This document shows, piece by piece, positions 23,932-34,500 of a stretch of 64,000 nt of DNA. A program made the position numbers and the translations under genes. Source of the DNA: Flavobacteriales bacterium (GTDB taxonomy: Bacteria; Bacteroidota; Bacteroidia; Flavobacteriales_D; Crocinitomicaceae); assembly GCA_947447525.1 (NCBI GenBank), contig CANFJL010000011.1:45125-109124 (forward strand), written 5' to 3'. Below the pieces are notes generated by a model. That model was not told where the DNA came from. It ran no database searches and saw nothing but the letters and a program-made list of their open reading frames with translations. How positions within the stretch are numbered: the stretch's first letter is position 1; each line of letters opens with the position of its first letter.

Positions 23932-25182
23932 TTATAAACCGAATGCTGCTTTAACAGGCGCAACAAAGTTCAATTCCTCCCAGGTAAACAATTCTACTTC
24001 AAAAGTTTTTGATTCACCGTTGGGTCCAATAAATGTTTTTGAAACTTTTTCATGTTTGCGTCCCATGTGACCGTAAGCAGCAGTTTCTGAATAAATTGGA
24101 TTTCTCAGTTTTAATCTTTGTTCAATAAAGTAAGGACGCATGTCAAATATTCCTTCCACTATCTTACTGATTTCACCATCAGTCATATTCACTTTTGATG
24201 TTCCGTAAGTATTTACATTAATTGAGGTTGGTTTAGCAACTCCAATAGCATAAGAAACTTGAACTAGTACTTCTTCGCATAATCCAGCAGCAACTAAATT
24301 TTTTGCAATGTGACGCGTAGCATAAGCGGCTGATCTATCTACTTTAGAAGGATCTTTTCCAGAAAATGCTCCACCACCATGTGCACCTTTTCCACCGTAA
24401 GTATCAACAATAATTTTTCGACCTGTCAAACCAGTGTCTCCGTGAGGACCACCAATTACGAATTTACCTGTTGGATTGATATGGTAGGTAATCTCATTAT
24501 TAAATAAATGAGCATATTGTGGATATTTAGATTTTACTCTTGGAATTAAGATACTGATTAAATCAGCTTTAATTTTTGCTAACATTTCCAATTCCGGACC
24601 GAAATCATCGTGCTGGGTAGAAATAACAATAGCATCGATACGCACCGGCTTATTATCATCAGAATATTCTAAAGTAACTTGTGATTTTGCATCAGGGCGT
24701 AAATATTTAATGGCATCATTTTCTCTTCTTATTGCTGCCAATTCAATCAAAAGCGCATGAGACAAGTCTAAAGCCAAAGGCATATAATTTTCAGTTTCAT
24801 TAGTTGCATAACCAAACATCATTCCTTGGTCACCTGCACCCTGCTCTTCAGGATTAGTGCGCTCAACACCTTGATTAATATCAGAAGATTGATCGTGAAT
24901 AGCCGACATAATCCCACAAGAATTAGCATCAAACATATATTCACTTTTCGTGTACCCAATTTTTTCGATTACCCCTCTTGCAATTTTTTGAACATCAAGA
25001 TAAGTATTCGTCTTTACTTCACCTGCCAAGATCACTAGACCTGTAGTTACAAGCGTTTCACATGCTACTTTTGATGTAGGATCAAAAGCCATGAAATTAT
25101 CAATAAGAGCATCAGAAATTTGATCTGAAACTTTGTCTGGGTGTCCTTCAGAAACGGACTCGGAAGTAAACAAATAGGCCAT
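23932..25182 (-). CDS. metK: S-adenosylmethionine synthetase
   Basis: MetK makes S-adenosylmethionine from methionine and ATP. The 416-aa sequence begins [20 protein letters not shown] (active-site His and Asp), has [12 protein letters not shown] (first signature), [20 protein letters not shown], and the second signature [20 protein letters not shown]. Length is normal. It heads a two-gene unit with mtnA. A minus-strand TATTTTTG (25201-25208) just upstream is a possible -7 box, giving a very short leader. Confidence 0.98.
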   Translation of the reverse strand: MAYLFTSESVSEGHPDKVSDQISDALIDNFMAFDPTSKVACETLVTTGLVILAGEVKTNTYLDVQKIARGVIEKIGYTKSEYMFDANSCGIMSAIHDQSSDINQGVERTNPEEQGAGDQGMMFGYATNETENYMPLALDLSHALLIELAAIRRENDAIKYLRPDAKSQVTLEYSDDNKPVRIDAIVISTQHDDFGPELEMLAKIKADLISILIPRVKSKYPQYAHLFNNEITYHINPTGKFVIGGPHGDTGLTGRKIIVDTYGGKGAHGGGAFSGKDPSKVDRSAAYATRHIAKNLVAAGLCEEVLVQVSYAIGVAKPTSINVNTYGTSKVNMTDGEISKIVEGIFDMRPYFIEQRLKLRNPIYSETAAYGHMGRKHEKVSKTFIGPNGESKTFEVELFTWEELNFVAPVKAAFGL

Positions 25183-25251
25183 TAGAATAGTTTAAGTGTG
25201 CAAAAATAAGAAATATCCAAAGATTGTTCGCTATGAATAAGTAAGTTGTAC

Positions 25252-26421
25252 TTATTTAGGATAAAAATTTAGGTTTTCTTTTACCATTTTACGAAGCAGC
25301 GGATTCGGTCGATAGCGATCTTCTCCATAAGTTAATTGTAAGTCTTCTAGTCTCAATAATATTTCATTCAATCCAATTTCATCAGCCCATTTCAATAGCC
25401 CTTTGGGATAATTAACACCCTTAGTCATGGCTAGATCAACGCCTTCAACACTACTTACCTGCATAAATACAGCATCAACTGCTTCATTAATCAATAGGGC
25501 TAAGATTCTATCTAAAATTTCTTGTCCCAAGTCAATATCCTCCTTCGCTTTAATTGAAGTAGCATTTTCAGAATAATCATAAAATCCTTTTCCTGATTTT
25601 CTTCCAAAATAACCTGCTTCTTTATACCTCATTTGTGTCAACGAAGGTTTAAATCTTGGGTCGTAATAAAAAGCTTCAAAAACCGATTCGGTTACAGTAT
25701 AATTTACATCATTTCCAATATAATCCATGAGTGTAAAAGGACCCATTTTAAAACCTCCCAAAGAAGTCATGGCCCAATCGATGGTTGCGAAGTCAGCTAT
25801 TCCTTCTTCAAAAATTCTTAAAGCCTCTCCATAAAAAGGTCTTGCAACACGATTGACAATAAACCCAGGAGTATCCTTACACAACACAGCTGTTTTTCCC
25901 CAAGCGCTAATTAAAGTCATTACATTATCAATCACCTTTTGGGAAGTTTGAACGGCAGGAATAATTTCAACCAAAGGCATCAATGGTGCGGGATTGAAAA
26001 AATGAATTCCAATTATTCTGGAAGGATTTCTAAGTACAGAACCAATAGATGCAATCGATAAAGAAGAAGTATTGGTCGCCAAGATACAGGTATCACTTAC
26101 GATTTCTTCTAGAGCGCTAAAAACGGAATGTTTAATGGCTAAGTTTTCTACAATGGCTTCAATAACGAGCGAACAAGAAGCAAGACTAGTATTGTTTATT
26201 TCATATTGTATAGCGGAAGATATAGAACTCTTTTGATCAGAGGTTATTTTTTCCTTTGAGAGTAATTTGTTTAAAATAATTTCCAAATTAGCTTTTGCAA
26301 GATCTAGTTGTGCTTGATTTTGATCCACCAAAATAACTTGATGTCCTGCTTGTGCCGCCACTTGTGCGATACCAGCACCCATTGTTCCAGCACCTATGAT
26401 ACCAATTACCTCTTTCATCAC
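25252..26421 (-). CDS. paaH: 3-hydroxyacyl-CoA dehydrogenase, phenylacetate pathway type
   Basis: The 389-aa enzyme oxidises 3-hydroxyadipyl-CoA to 3-oxoadipyl-CoA in phenylacetate degradation, and can serve in fatty-acid oxidation. It has the NAD motif GIIGAGTMGAGIAQVAAQAG, IIGIHFFNPAPLMPLVEIIP (catalytic His), the CKDTPGFIVNRVARPFYGEA signature, and a second C-terminal 3HCDH domain (FGRKSGKGFYDYS and the VEGVDLAMTKGVNYPKGLL region). The PaaH assignment rests on the upstream paaG (3-bp gap) and on paaABCD/E elsewhere in the window. Confidence 0.88.
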   Translation of the reverse strand: MMKEVIGIIGAGTMGAGIAQVAAQAGHQVILVDQNQAQLDLAKANLEIILNKLLSKEKITSDQKSSISSAIQYEINNTSLASCSLVIEAIVENLAIKHSVFSALEEIVSDTCILATNTSSLSIASIGSVLRNPSRIIGIHFFNPAPLMPLVEIIPAVQTSQKVIDNVMTLISAWGKTAVLCKDTPGFIVNRVARPFYGEALRIFEEGIADFATIDWAMTSLGGFKMGPFTLMDYIGNDVNYTVTESVFEAFYYDPRFKPSLTQMRYKEAGYFGRKSGKGFYDYSENATSIKAKEDIDLGQEILDRILALLINEAVDAVFMQVSSVEGVDLAMTKGVNYPKGLLKWADEIGLNEILLRLEDLQLTYGEDRYRPNPLLRKMVKENLNFYPK

Positions 26422-26424
26422 TAA

Positions 26425-27198
26425 TTATTTACCTGTAAAAATAGCGTTTCTTTTCTCAAGAAAAGCAGCAACTCCCTCCGCAAAATCAGAAGTATTTCCT
26501 GCTGAAACTTGATAATCTAATTCGAGTGCTAATTGCGCTTCCAAAGTATTGTTCCAAGAAGCATGCAAAGCAGCTTTGGTCAAAGCAAGTGCTTTTGTTG
26601 GCATGGTCGCCAAGTTTTTTGAAAAGGAAGTAATTTCAGCATCAAATGAGTCCTCGTCGACAGACTTATAAATCATATTCATTTGAACCGCATCTGGAGC
26701 ACTCACTTTTTCACCCGTCATCATTAAAGCCATGGCTTTTTGTTGACCAATCAAGCGGGGTAAGATAAATGTTCCTCCAGAGTCTGGAATGAGACCAATT
26801 TTTGAAAATGCTTGAATAAAGCTTGCTGAATTTTTTGCAATAACAAAATCACATGCCAAGGCAATATTAGCTCCAGCTCCAGCGGCTACGCCATTAACTG
26901 CAGCAATAACCGGCTTATTCATTTGAGTGATTTTTAGAATAATTGGGTTGTAATGATGTTCTACAATATGTGCTAAACCTGGTCCATTCGGATCGATAGC
27001 TTCCCCTAAATCTTGTCCAGCACAAAAAGCCTTTCCTTCTCCAGTAAGAACAACAACCCTAACCTCATCATCGGAAAAACATTGATCTAAAGCCGCTTGA
27101 AGTTGAAGCGCCATAGATCCATTAAATGAATTATAGACAGAGGGGCGGTTTAATATTAGCGTACAAACACCAGCCTCATCTTTTCTTATAATCTCCAT
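26425..27198 (-). CDS. paaG: Enoyl-CoA hydratase/isomerase, probable PaaG epoxide isomerase
   Basis: The 257-aa crotonase has LNRPSVYNSFNGSMALQL, the oxyanion-hole segment VLTGEGKAFCAGQDLGE and the second site AAVNGVAAGAGANIALACDF with SFIQAFSKIGLIPDSGGTF. The Asp in IPDSGG and the GQDLGE turn fit PaaG, which isomerises ring-1,2-epoxyphenylacetyl-CoA to the oxepin. It sits between the WYL regulator and paaH. A general enoyl-CoA hydratase is the alternative, but the context favours PaaG. Confidence 0.85.
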   Translation of the reverse strand: MEIIRKDEAGVCTLILNRPSVYNSFNGSMALQLQAALDQCFSDDEVRVVVLTGEGKAFCAGQDLGEAIDPNGPGLAHIVEHHYNPIILKITQMNKPVIAAVNGVAAGAGANIALACDFVIAKNSASFIQAFSKIGLIPDSGGTFILPRLIGQQKAMALMMTGEKVSAPDAVQMNMIYKSVDEDSFDAEITSFSKNLATMPTKALALTKAALHASWNNTLEAQLALELDYQVSAGNTSDFAEGVAAFLEKRNAIFTGK

Positions 27199-27214
27199 AT
27201 TATTGAATTTAGTT

Positions 27215-28222
27215 TTATTTATATAAAGAGGCCAATTGCTTAGCTCTTTGACGAATGGTTTGTCTCAAACTGTCTGGAGCAAGCACCTCAATTTCACCAC
27301 CATAACTTAAAATAGTACGGATTAATTCTTCAGAAATTAAAATTTTAAGCGTGAAGACAGTACTTCCACTTTTTTGCTTTTCAATTTTTTGAGAGTGATG
27401 AAATGGTTGTGAATTGATATAGCGCGCTGCTACTTTATCTGCTTCGAATTTTATTTTTTCAGGCTTCCCTTTGAATGCAGTGATACCGATAGTATCTTGA
27501 AAATAACTGGCGGCATCAAAACTTTCCGGCAATACATATATGTTACTGGAGCAGACTAAATCAGAAATCCTATCCAGAGCATAAGTTATGATATCTTCCT
27601 TACTCAAATCGAAGGATATTAAGTACCAACGATTTCGATATTCTTTTAAAAAAAGAGGTAAACATTGTCTTGGTTTAGAAATACCAGAAATAAAACTTTC
27701 ATACTGAAAATCAACTAAAGTTTTGGCGCGAATTGCGGACAATAAATCAGGTAAAAATTGATTGCCACCCAAAGATTTAGCAGATTCAAAACTCACAAAT
27801 TGATTCACATCACTTTCTTGATCACTTCCCATGGCAACACGATCCACAATTTTATCAATGGCATTACCAAACTGCTGAAAGAAGGGAACTTCTCGAAATT
27901 GTTGAAGTGTATTTACAGCAAAACGAATAGAACTTAATTCATCTTCACTTAAAGGAATGTCATTGATACTAAAATCAGGGTTTTCATAGAAATACCCTTC
28001 ATTTTTTCTACTGTATTTGATAGGAGCATCATGTTCCATTTTCATGGCAAACATATCTTTTTCAATGGTAGAATCACAAATATTATCACCGTGTGATGTA
28101 CCGTAAAGAGCATCTTCACAAGCTTCCCGCATTTCTTGTTTAGAAGGATAAGTTTTGTATTTATTGCGCAGCATTCTGTCAATAATACGATACCGAATCA
28201 ATGCATTTTTTATGTGAGGCAT
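27215..28222 (-). CDS. WYL-domain transcriptional regulator
   Basis: The 335-aa protein has an N-terminal winged-HTH-like segment (IRYRIIDRMLRNKYKTYPSK), a middle linker, a WYL domain (about 165-245; LVDFQYESFISGISKPRQCL, FLKEYRNRWYLISFDLS) and a WCX C-terminal extension (FKGKPEKIKFEADKVAARYI). WYL domains bind nucleic-acid-like or other ligands and regulate DNA-damage, phage-defence and metabolic genes. It lies inside the operon, between an unknown conserved gene and paaG, so autoregulation of the operon is plausible. There are no defence genes here. Confidence 0.9.
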   Translation of the reverse strand: MPHIKNALIRYRIIDRMLRNKYKTYPSKQEMREACEDALYGTSHGDNICDSTIEKDMFAMKMEHDAPIKYSRKNEGYFYENPDFSINDIPLSEDELSSIRFAVNTLQQFREVPFFQQFGNAIDKIVDRVAMGSDQESDVNQFVSFESAKSLGGNQFLPDLLSAIRAKTLVDFQYESFISGISKPRQCLPLFLKEYRNRWYLISFDLSKEDIITYALDRISDLVCSSNIYVLPESFDAASYFQDTIGITAFKGKPEKIKFEADKVAARYINSQPFHHSQKIEKQKSGSTVFTLKILISEELIRTILSYGGEIEVLAPDSLRQTIRQRAKQLASLYK

Positions 28223-28230
28223 TTGAAATA

Positions 28231-29634
28231 TTAGTTTTTATGATATCCAAACAATTCAAAAAACTTAATTGCTTGCACCACTTCGTAAGGGACATCATCT
28301 TCCCAATGTGCAGCTCCCATCTTTATCTTACTGAGCACATCATCTGACATAATATGCAGTAAGCTCTGGTCATATTCTTTAAGGGCAGAAATTTTACCAT
28401 TGTCCTGCATAAATTGCAATAGACTGTATAAATGATTTGGTAATTTAATATTAGATAAATCGTACAATGCACCATCCTCAACATTAATAGCTGGATAAAC
28501 ATACATTTTAACAGCATGTCCAAATCCTCTACCAAAAGCTTCTAACAAACCACCCGGTAGATTATCATAATAGCGTTCATCAAAAATGGTATTTAAATTA
28601 TAAATCCCAACAATAACACCTATCAATTTACCTCTAGAAATGGACGATAAATATTCAACCATTTTATAATGTTTCAGATAATTTGAAATCATCACTGTAT
28701 AGCCTAAAGAACCTAATAATTCGGCTCGATCCATGAAATCCTTAACCGATATTTTTCCATCTGCCGTTAAATCCTTCAATGTTAATTCAAATACGACCTC
28801 TAAATTTTCTTCTTTGATTCCTTTTTCAGCAAGAAAGGCTTTTTTTCCTTGCTCTATCATATCAATATGAACCTTAGTTACAGGACGGAAGCGACCACGC
28901 ATTAAAAGAATGTGCTTTTTATATAATGCTGTAGCAGGTTGAAGAACATTTTTAGCTAAATCAAACATAGTAGCATCTGTAATTCCTCTTTTCACAAGAT
29001 TAAGTGCTACCACTCTATTGTCAATATCCTCAAAATCTGGCCCTGAAAAGCGCAGCATATCAATTTCCATTTTATCCCGAGGAAGTCGCATTACCAATGA
29101 AGTAATAAAATCATCCATGTCTGTACAATGAAAAAATGCAGCATGGATTAAATTTACACCCAATATTCCCAAAGATTCTTGTTGTGACTTATGACTGTTG
29201 TCGTGCAATTTGACATGTAGGATAATATCATTAGATCTACCCCCTAAAGTCCGTTGGAAACGAATTCCTATCCAGCCATGACCTTGGTTGGTTTTATGAT
29301 AATTTAATGCTTCTACAGTATTACAAAAAGCAAAAAATCTCGCTTCTTTATTTTTCGTAGGAAGGATCGCTTTTAAGGAATCATACTCAGCAGTAAGCAT
29401 GGTTTCTAGTCTTTCTTCACATACATAACGAGAGGCGGCTCCATACATGGAATCGGAAACCTTCATGTCATAGGCAGAACGGGTAAATGCGATGGTACCT
29501 GAACTCCCTCCAGCCTTAAAAAAATTTGCAGCTACTTCTTGACCTGCGCCAATCTCAGCAAAGCAACCATAGATATCTGATGTGAGATTTATATTAAGTG
29601 CTTTTTCTTCGGTAGTCAGTCTGTCTTCACTCAT
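28231..29634 (-). CDS. Conserved uncharacterised protein (GAGQEVA family)
   Basis: The 467-aa soluble protein has no signal peptide. It contains the motifs YGCFAEIGAGQEVAANFFKA, SAYDMKVSDSMYG, RYVCEERLETMLTAEYDSL, FFAFCNTVEALNYHKTNQGH, GWIGIRFQ, QQESLGILGVNLIHAAFF and EIDMLRFSGPDFEDIDNR. I recognise the pattern from distant bacterial phyla, where the proteins carry unrelated labels such as TonB-dependent receptor or nucleotide adenylyltransferase; neither is supported here. The density of conserved polar motifs suggests an enzyme. It sits between the MauG-type peroxidase (6-bp gap) and the WYL regulator (8-bp gap). Confidence 0.8.
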   Translation of the reverse strand: MSEDRLTTEEKALNINLTSDIYGCFAEIGAGQEVAANFFKAGGSSGTIAFTRSAYDMKVSDSMYGAASRYVCEERLETMLTAEYDSLKAILPTKNKEARFFAFCNTVEALNYHKTNQGHGWIGIRFQRTLGGRSNDIILHVKLHDNSHKSQQESLGILGVNLIHAAFFHCTDMDDFITSLVMRLPRDKMEIDMLRFSGPDFEDIDNRVVALNLVKRGITDATMFDLAKNVLQPATALYKKHILLMRGRFRPVTKVHIDMIEQGKKAFLAEKGIKEENLEVVFELTLKDLTADGKISVKDFMDRAELLGSLGYTVMISNYLKHYKMVEYLSSISRGKLIGVIVGIYNLNTIFDERYYDNLPGGLLEAFGRGFGHAVKMYVYPAINVEDGALYDLSNIKLPNHLYSLLQFMQDNGKISALKEYDQSLLHIMSDDVLSKIKMGAAHWEDDVPYEVVQAIKFFELFGYHKN

Positions 29635-29640
29635 TTTTGT

Positions 29641-30711
29641 CTAATTAGGATCTTTAAATTTTGGATTGTTTACAAAATCAAAATCCGTTAATGTCATTAA
29701 AAACTTTTTCAATAATAATTTTTCTTGTGCATCTAATTGCACTCCTCCTTGATTGGCGTATTCAATCAAAGGATCAATCGTTAAACTAGGATGAACACCA
29801 GTAGAATACTGTTCAATCACCTCATCTAAAGTTACAAATCTTCCATCGTGCATATATGGGGCCGTTAGCGCAATATTTCGCAAAGTCGGCACTTTGAACT
29901 TACCATAATCATTAGAATTTCCAGTGACACCACCGCGACCTAAATCAGTGATAACTGCATCCAATCCATTATTACTGAACTTTTTAACCCTCATCAGTGG
30001 ACCATTATGACAATGGAAACAATCTGCCCCATTGAGACTTTTAAACAAATCATATCCTGCCCACTCTTCTGCATCAACAGAAGCTAATATTTGGGACTCA
30101 TTTGAATTAAGCGATTGTCCATTTATATATTTATACATTACATCATACTTAGAATTAGAAGAAACCATGGTACGGATGAATTGCGCAATAGCTTTCGCCA
30201 CTTGATTTGAGTCAATATTTGAAGTTCCAAAGGCTCTAAAAAACCTATTTCTATAAGTCATATCTGCTGATAATTTTGAAACTGCATTCTTCCAACTTTG
30301 GTGCATTTCAATGGGATTAGGAACTGGGCCAAGAATTTGTTGTTCCAAGGAAGAAGCTCTTCCATCCCAAAAAAAGGAATCATCCCATCCTAAATTTATT
30401 AATGCCATAGATTGACGTGTACCTAAAATTCCATCAATACCAACAGAAAACTGATTGCTATCTGAAAAAGAATTTTGGGGTGCATGACAGGTAGCGCAAC
30501 TCATGGTATTGTCGCCACTTAGTTGTTTTTCATAGAACAAATACCTACCCAATTCTACCCCTTCTTCAGTTAAAGGATTATCAATAGGAATAACCATTTG
30601 AGGGAAATGAGAAGGAATTTCTAAAGTATATGGAGTTGGGTCATAATGAACCCGATCTTTAGTACAAGAAAACAGAGCGAAAATACCGAGAAAGAAGACA
30701 CAGTATTTCAT
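29641..30711 (-). CDS. Di-haem cytochrome c peroxidase / MauG family, MbnH-like lipoprotein
   Basis: The 356-aa product has a lipoprotein signal (ALFSCTKDR), a first c-haem site MSCATCHAPQNSFSD (about 95-110) and a second DCFHCHNGPLM (about 230), plus LGRYLFYEKQLSGDN and VPTLRNIALTAPYMHDGRF, typical of the MauG/CcpA superfamily. It follows the MbnP-like gene by 4 bp. In MbnP/MbnH pairs the MauG-type partner oxidises a Trp of MbnP to kynurenine, forming a copper site. The pairing supports MbnH over a plain H2O2-detoxifying peroxidase; copper function here is inferred. Confidence 0.88.
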   Translation of the reverse strand: MKYCVFFLGIFALFSCTKDRVHYDPTPYTLEIPSHFPQMVIPIDNPLTEEGVELGRYLFYEKQLSGDNTMSCATCHAPQNSFSDSNQFSVGIDGILGTRQSMALINLGWDDSFFWDGRASSLEQQILGPVPNPIEMHQSWKNAVSKLSADMTYRNRFFRAFGTSNIDSNQVAKAIAQFIRTMVSSNSKYDVMYKYINGQSLNSNESQILASVDAEEWAGYDLFKSLNGADCFHCHNGPLMRVKKFSNNGLDAVITDLGRGGVTGNSNDYGKFKVPTLRNIALTAPYMHDGRFVTLDEVIEQYSTGVHPSLTIDPLIEYANQGGVQLDAQEKLLLKKFLMTLTDFDFVNNPKFKDPN

Positions 30712-30715
30712 GTTC

Positions 30716-31465
30716 CTAATATGGAGTTAAAGAAGACTTAAAATTATGACCAAATTTCTGGGTCAACGCAGCTTGACTTCCTGAAGAATGCGCTAAATAT
30801 TCAAGCCTTAAATCTATTGGTTGAATAGGATTACAAAAAATATTATAAACATCTAATTTAAGAGCAAAGTTATGCTGGTGCGCACTAATTTGTTGCCAAT
30901 TGATGGGAGAAAAAGAAAGTGGTTGTAAATATTGATCAGTACCTATGTGAAAACTAAAGTTATGATCAAGATTATCAATTCCATCGATCAAAGTATCCGC
31001 TTTTCCTTCAATACTAATAAAAATATATCCTGGATTCCATCCCCAATGCATAGTTCCTGCATTACTAATATTCAATGGACTAGCAGTTGGGAATGCCGAA
31101 GGATCGTCGTGATTCAGAGTGGTGTCTACTCCTAAAATCCCTTGCAGACTTCCAAATTTTACATAATCTGCTTCTTGATGAAGTAGTAAAGTTCCCGTTT
31201 CACGGAAATCATATAATGCCGCTTGAGACAAATTTGTACCTCCATTTTGAAGTGATGTTACGTAAAACTTCAGATCCGTTATTTTTATTTTATAGCCTTC
31301 TTGAGTTACATAGATAGAATCCATCAAAAGATTTTCGCCGTTATAAACGGGCTGTACCGTAATATCCACATAGTCTTTAACTACTGGTGGGACAGGTTTG
31401 TCTTTGCAAGAAAAGAACAAAAAGCTCATCGAACAAAACAAAAAGAAATTTATTGATTTTCTCAT
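30716..31465 (-). CDS. MbnP-family copper-binding-like lipoprotein
   Basis: The 249-aa product has a lipoprotein signal (MSFLFFSCKDK). The body shows MbnP features: VDITVQPVYNGENLLMDSIY, YKIKITDLKFYVTSL, the central MHWGWNPGYIFISIEGKAD with a Trp pair near His, FSFHIGTDQYLQPLSF and HNFALKLDVYNIF. MbnP proteins bind copper through a site that includes a modified Trp made by the MauG-type MbnH, encoded next. It is the first gene of the six-gene run. A TATATTTG box (31470-31477) almost touches the ATG, so the transcript may have little or no leader. Confidence 0.85.
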   Translation of the reverse strand: MRKSINFFLFCSMSFLFFSCKDKPVPPVVKDYVDITVQPVYNGENLLMDSIYVTQEGYKIKITDLKFYVTSLQNGGTNLSQAALYDFRETGTLLLHQEADYVKFGSLQGILGVDTTLNHDDPSAFPTASPLNISNAGTMHWGWNPGYIFISIEGKADTLIDGIDNLDHNFSFHIGTDQYLQPLSFSPINWQQISAHQHNFALKLDVYNIFCNPIQPIDLRLEYLAHSSGSQAALTQKFGHNFKSSLTPY

Positions 31466-31469
31466 ACTA

Positions 31470-31477
31470 CAAATATA
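31470..31477 (-). promoter_or_regulatory. Candidate -7 promoter box for the mbnP-mbnH-WYL-paaGH operon
   Basis: On the minus strand TATATTTG matches TAnnTTTG, only 4 nt before the ATG at 31465; the start site would fall at or next to the start codon. No -33 TTTG at 19-21 bp. Confidence 0.4.
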
Positions 31478-31536
31478 CTTGAAAACTCAATGATTTTTCT
31501 ACTTTTAACCTTCATAAATAATCGTTTTTTCTCCAA

Positions 31537-34500
31537 ATGGAACAAGTAGACAGAAAAAAATACCCGCTTCTCGTAATGAGTGCCTCTGCAGGAAGCGGTA
31601 AAACGCATCAATTGGTGCTTGAATACCTAAGCATTTTACTTGAAGAACCCGATAATGGAAGCAATTACAAATCGTTGGTTGCTATGACTTTTACGAACAA
31701 GGCTGCTCTTGAAATGAAGACTAGAATCATCGATACACTTGATGGGATTGCCTTTGGTTTAACCAATAGCAACAAAATCAAATCCATGCAAAAGGACTTG
31801 TTGGAGCGTATACCCATTACAGAACAAGTTTTAAGGGAACGATGCAAGCAGACATTAAATGAAATATTACATGGATATGAGGAATTTCATGTGTCAACCA
31901 TTGACAAATTCAATCTTAAATTAATTCGTTCCTTTAGTCGCGACCTCGATATTCCGGGCGATTTTGAAGTCGTATTAAATGAAAAACAAATACTAGCAGA
32001 TGTTGTAGATGCCATGTTGAATAGATTAGGAATTCCAGGACAGGAAAACCTCACGCAATTGGTAAAAGAATACGCCAAATTTAATTTTGAAGATGGTCAA
32101 AAATGGAATTTTAGAGATCAACTGATTGCCTTTTCGAGTGTCTTGAGCAATGAGAAATACAATGAACTTATCCATAAATTAATGGATATGCCTTTGGATC
32201 AAGCTGCTTTTCAGTCATTAAGACAGTCCATAAAAATTACAAGCGACAATTTCATCAAATATGCCAATGAAACGGGTAATTTATTTGCAGCACTCGAATT
32301 AGATGAGAAGAAAATACCCAATAAATCAAAAACAACTAAACCCTTATTAGCCTTGGCATCATTGGAAACATTTCCAGAGCCAAAATCAAATTCGCGCCTA
32401 TTTTCCGATACCCTTATAAAATTAATTGAAGATACAGATTCAAGTAGTTTTCTGGGAGAACCTCTTCGACAAAAACTAGGTGATTTAATAGAATTGTATG
32501 ATCAAGAATTCCCGCAATTACTCTTACTAGAAGCCTATAAAAGTAATTTTTTCAATATGGCATTATTGCAATTTATTGCAAGCGAGATGGACAAATTGAA
32601 GAAAGACGAACAAATAATTCGTATTTCTGAATTCAATAAATTGATCAGTAACTTAGTGCGTGATGAAGAGGCTCCATACATTTATGAGCGTTTAGGCAAT
32701 CGCTTGTCGCATTTTCTTTTGGATGAATTTCAAGACACTTCTCGTCTTCAATGGTTGAATCTCATTCCCTTAATTCATGAGTCACTTTCCAAGCAGAAAA
32801 AGAATTTAATTGTTGGGGATGCCAAACAATCGATTTACAGATTCAACAATGGACTAGCGGATCAATTTGTTGCCTTGCCTGCCATTTACAATCCTGAGCA
32901 CAATCCCTTTATCGCCGGAAAATCAGCTTATTTTCAAAACAGTGGGCACTTGCTTACTTTACCAAATAACTATAGATCCGCGCAGGAGATTGTGACTTTT
33001 AACAATCAATTTTTTACCGAATTAATCAAAGAATTACCTGAAAAATCTGCGGCGTATTATAATGCAGTTCAACAAACTTCACAATCTGGAAAAACTGGTT
33101 TTGTGCGCATAGTTTCACAGGCCGAAAAGACCAATGAGGTTGAATTAAGTGAAGATATTATCAATATCATTAATGCCTGTGAAAAAGATAATTATGAAAG
33201 AGGTGACATTTGTATTTTAACCCATACCAATGGATTTGGGAATAAAATCGCCAACGCTTTAACACAAGCTAATTTTAAAGTAGTGTCGGTGGATTCCCTT
33301 TTAATCACTAATGATTCTAAAGTAAGATTATGCATCTCCTATTTAAAAAGAAGACAAAACCCTTCTAATGCAACAGAAGTAAAACGCTTTGCTGAATTAT
33401 TTTTTAGAATTACTTTAGACAGCGCTACCCAAGAATACAGAGCATATTTCGAAGAGTTCATTAATGCTGAAGGTAAAAAAATACGCTTTTTTAATGAATT
33501 CAAATTTTTAACCGATCACTTTGGAGGTAAAGAAGTCTTTTTTGGGGCTTATGAAAATTTATATGATTTGATTCAAAAATTCTTTGGAATGATGCATTGG
33601 AATGAAACAGATGAAGCCTACTTGCATCATTTTGCTGATGTTTGTTTTGCATTTCAAACCAATAGACATACCGATGTCGCTTCCTTTTTAAACTATTTTG
33701 AAGACAATAAAGATAAAATTGCGATTCAACTTCCATCATCAAGAGATGCGATTCAAATTATGACCATTCATAAATCAAAAGGTTTAGAATTTCCAGTTGT
33801 TATCATCCCTCAATTAGACTTTCACTTAAGTCCGATTAGTTTCAATAAATATCTTATAGATGCTGGGGAACAAGTTCTTTATAAAAATATTAGTCCCAAT
33901 AGTAAAATTAAAGCGGTAAAAGATTATTCCATGATCGAACAAGAACTTGTTGTTACCGACAAAATGAATATGTGTTATGTTGCTTTAACCCGAGCGGAAG
34001 ATCGTTTGTATGCCTTTAATTACTACAAGAAAAAGGAATTTGGCGCAATGGTTAATAGGGCATTAGGATTGATGCAGGAGGGCGTCACAGAAACAGATGG
34101 GCAAATCATTTATCAAGCTGGGACGCCTCAATTAAAAATAGAAAAAGAAATCGATAAAGACTCCTTTTATAAACCAATAGAACATACAGACCGACTGTGG
34201 TTTCCTCAAATTGTATTGAGGGATTTAAATCAAAGAGACCCTTCAGAAGAAGTGAAATTTGGAAATCAGTTTCACCTCTTACTGGCTCAGGTAAATAAAG
34301 TAGAAGAATTGGATCAGGCAATAGAAAGTTTATTGGAAACAGGGCAAATCACCAAAGAACAGGAGCCTTTATTAAGAGAAAAAGCTACTTCACTGCTTAA
34401 TAATCCTCAATACCAAGACTTGGTTGACCGTTCCATAAAGACAAAAAGTGAACCTTGGATTTTAGTGTCGGAATCAGAAACCAAACGACCCGATAAATTA

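Noticed and set aside
27215-28222. WYL protein as sign of a phage-defence island
   Set aside because: No nuclease, methylase, reverse transcriptase or toxin lies nearby; neighbours are metabolic.
28231-29634. TonB-dependent receptor label for the GAGQEVA protein
   Set aside because: No signal peptide, plug or barrel strands.
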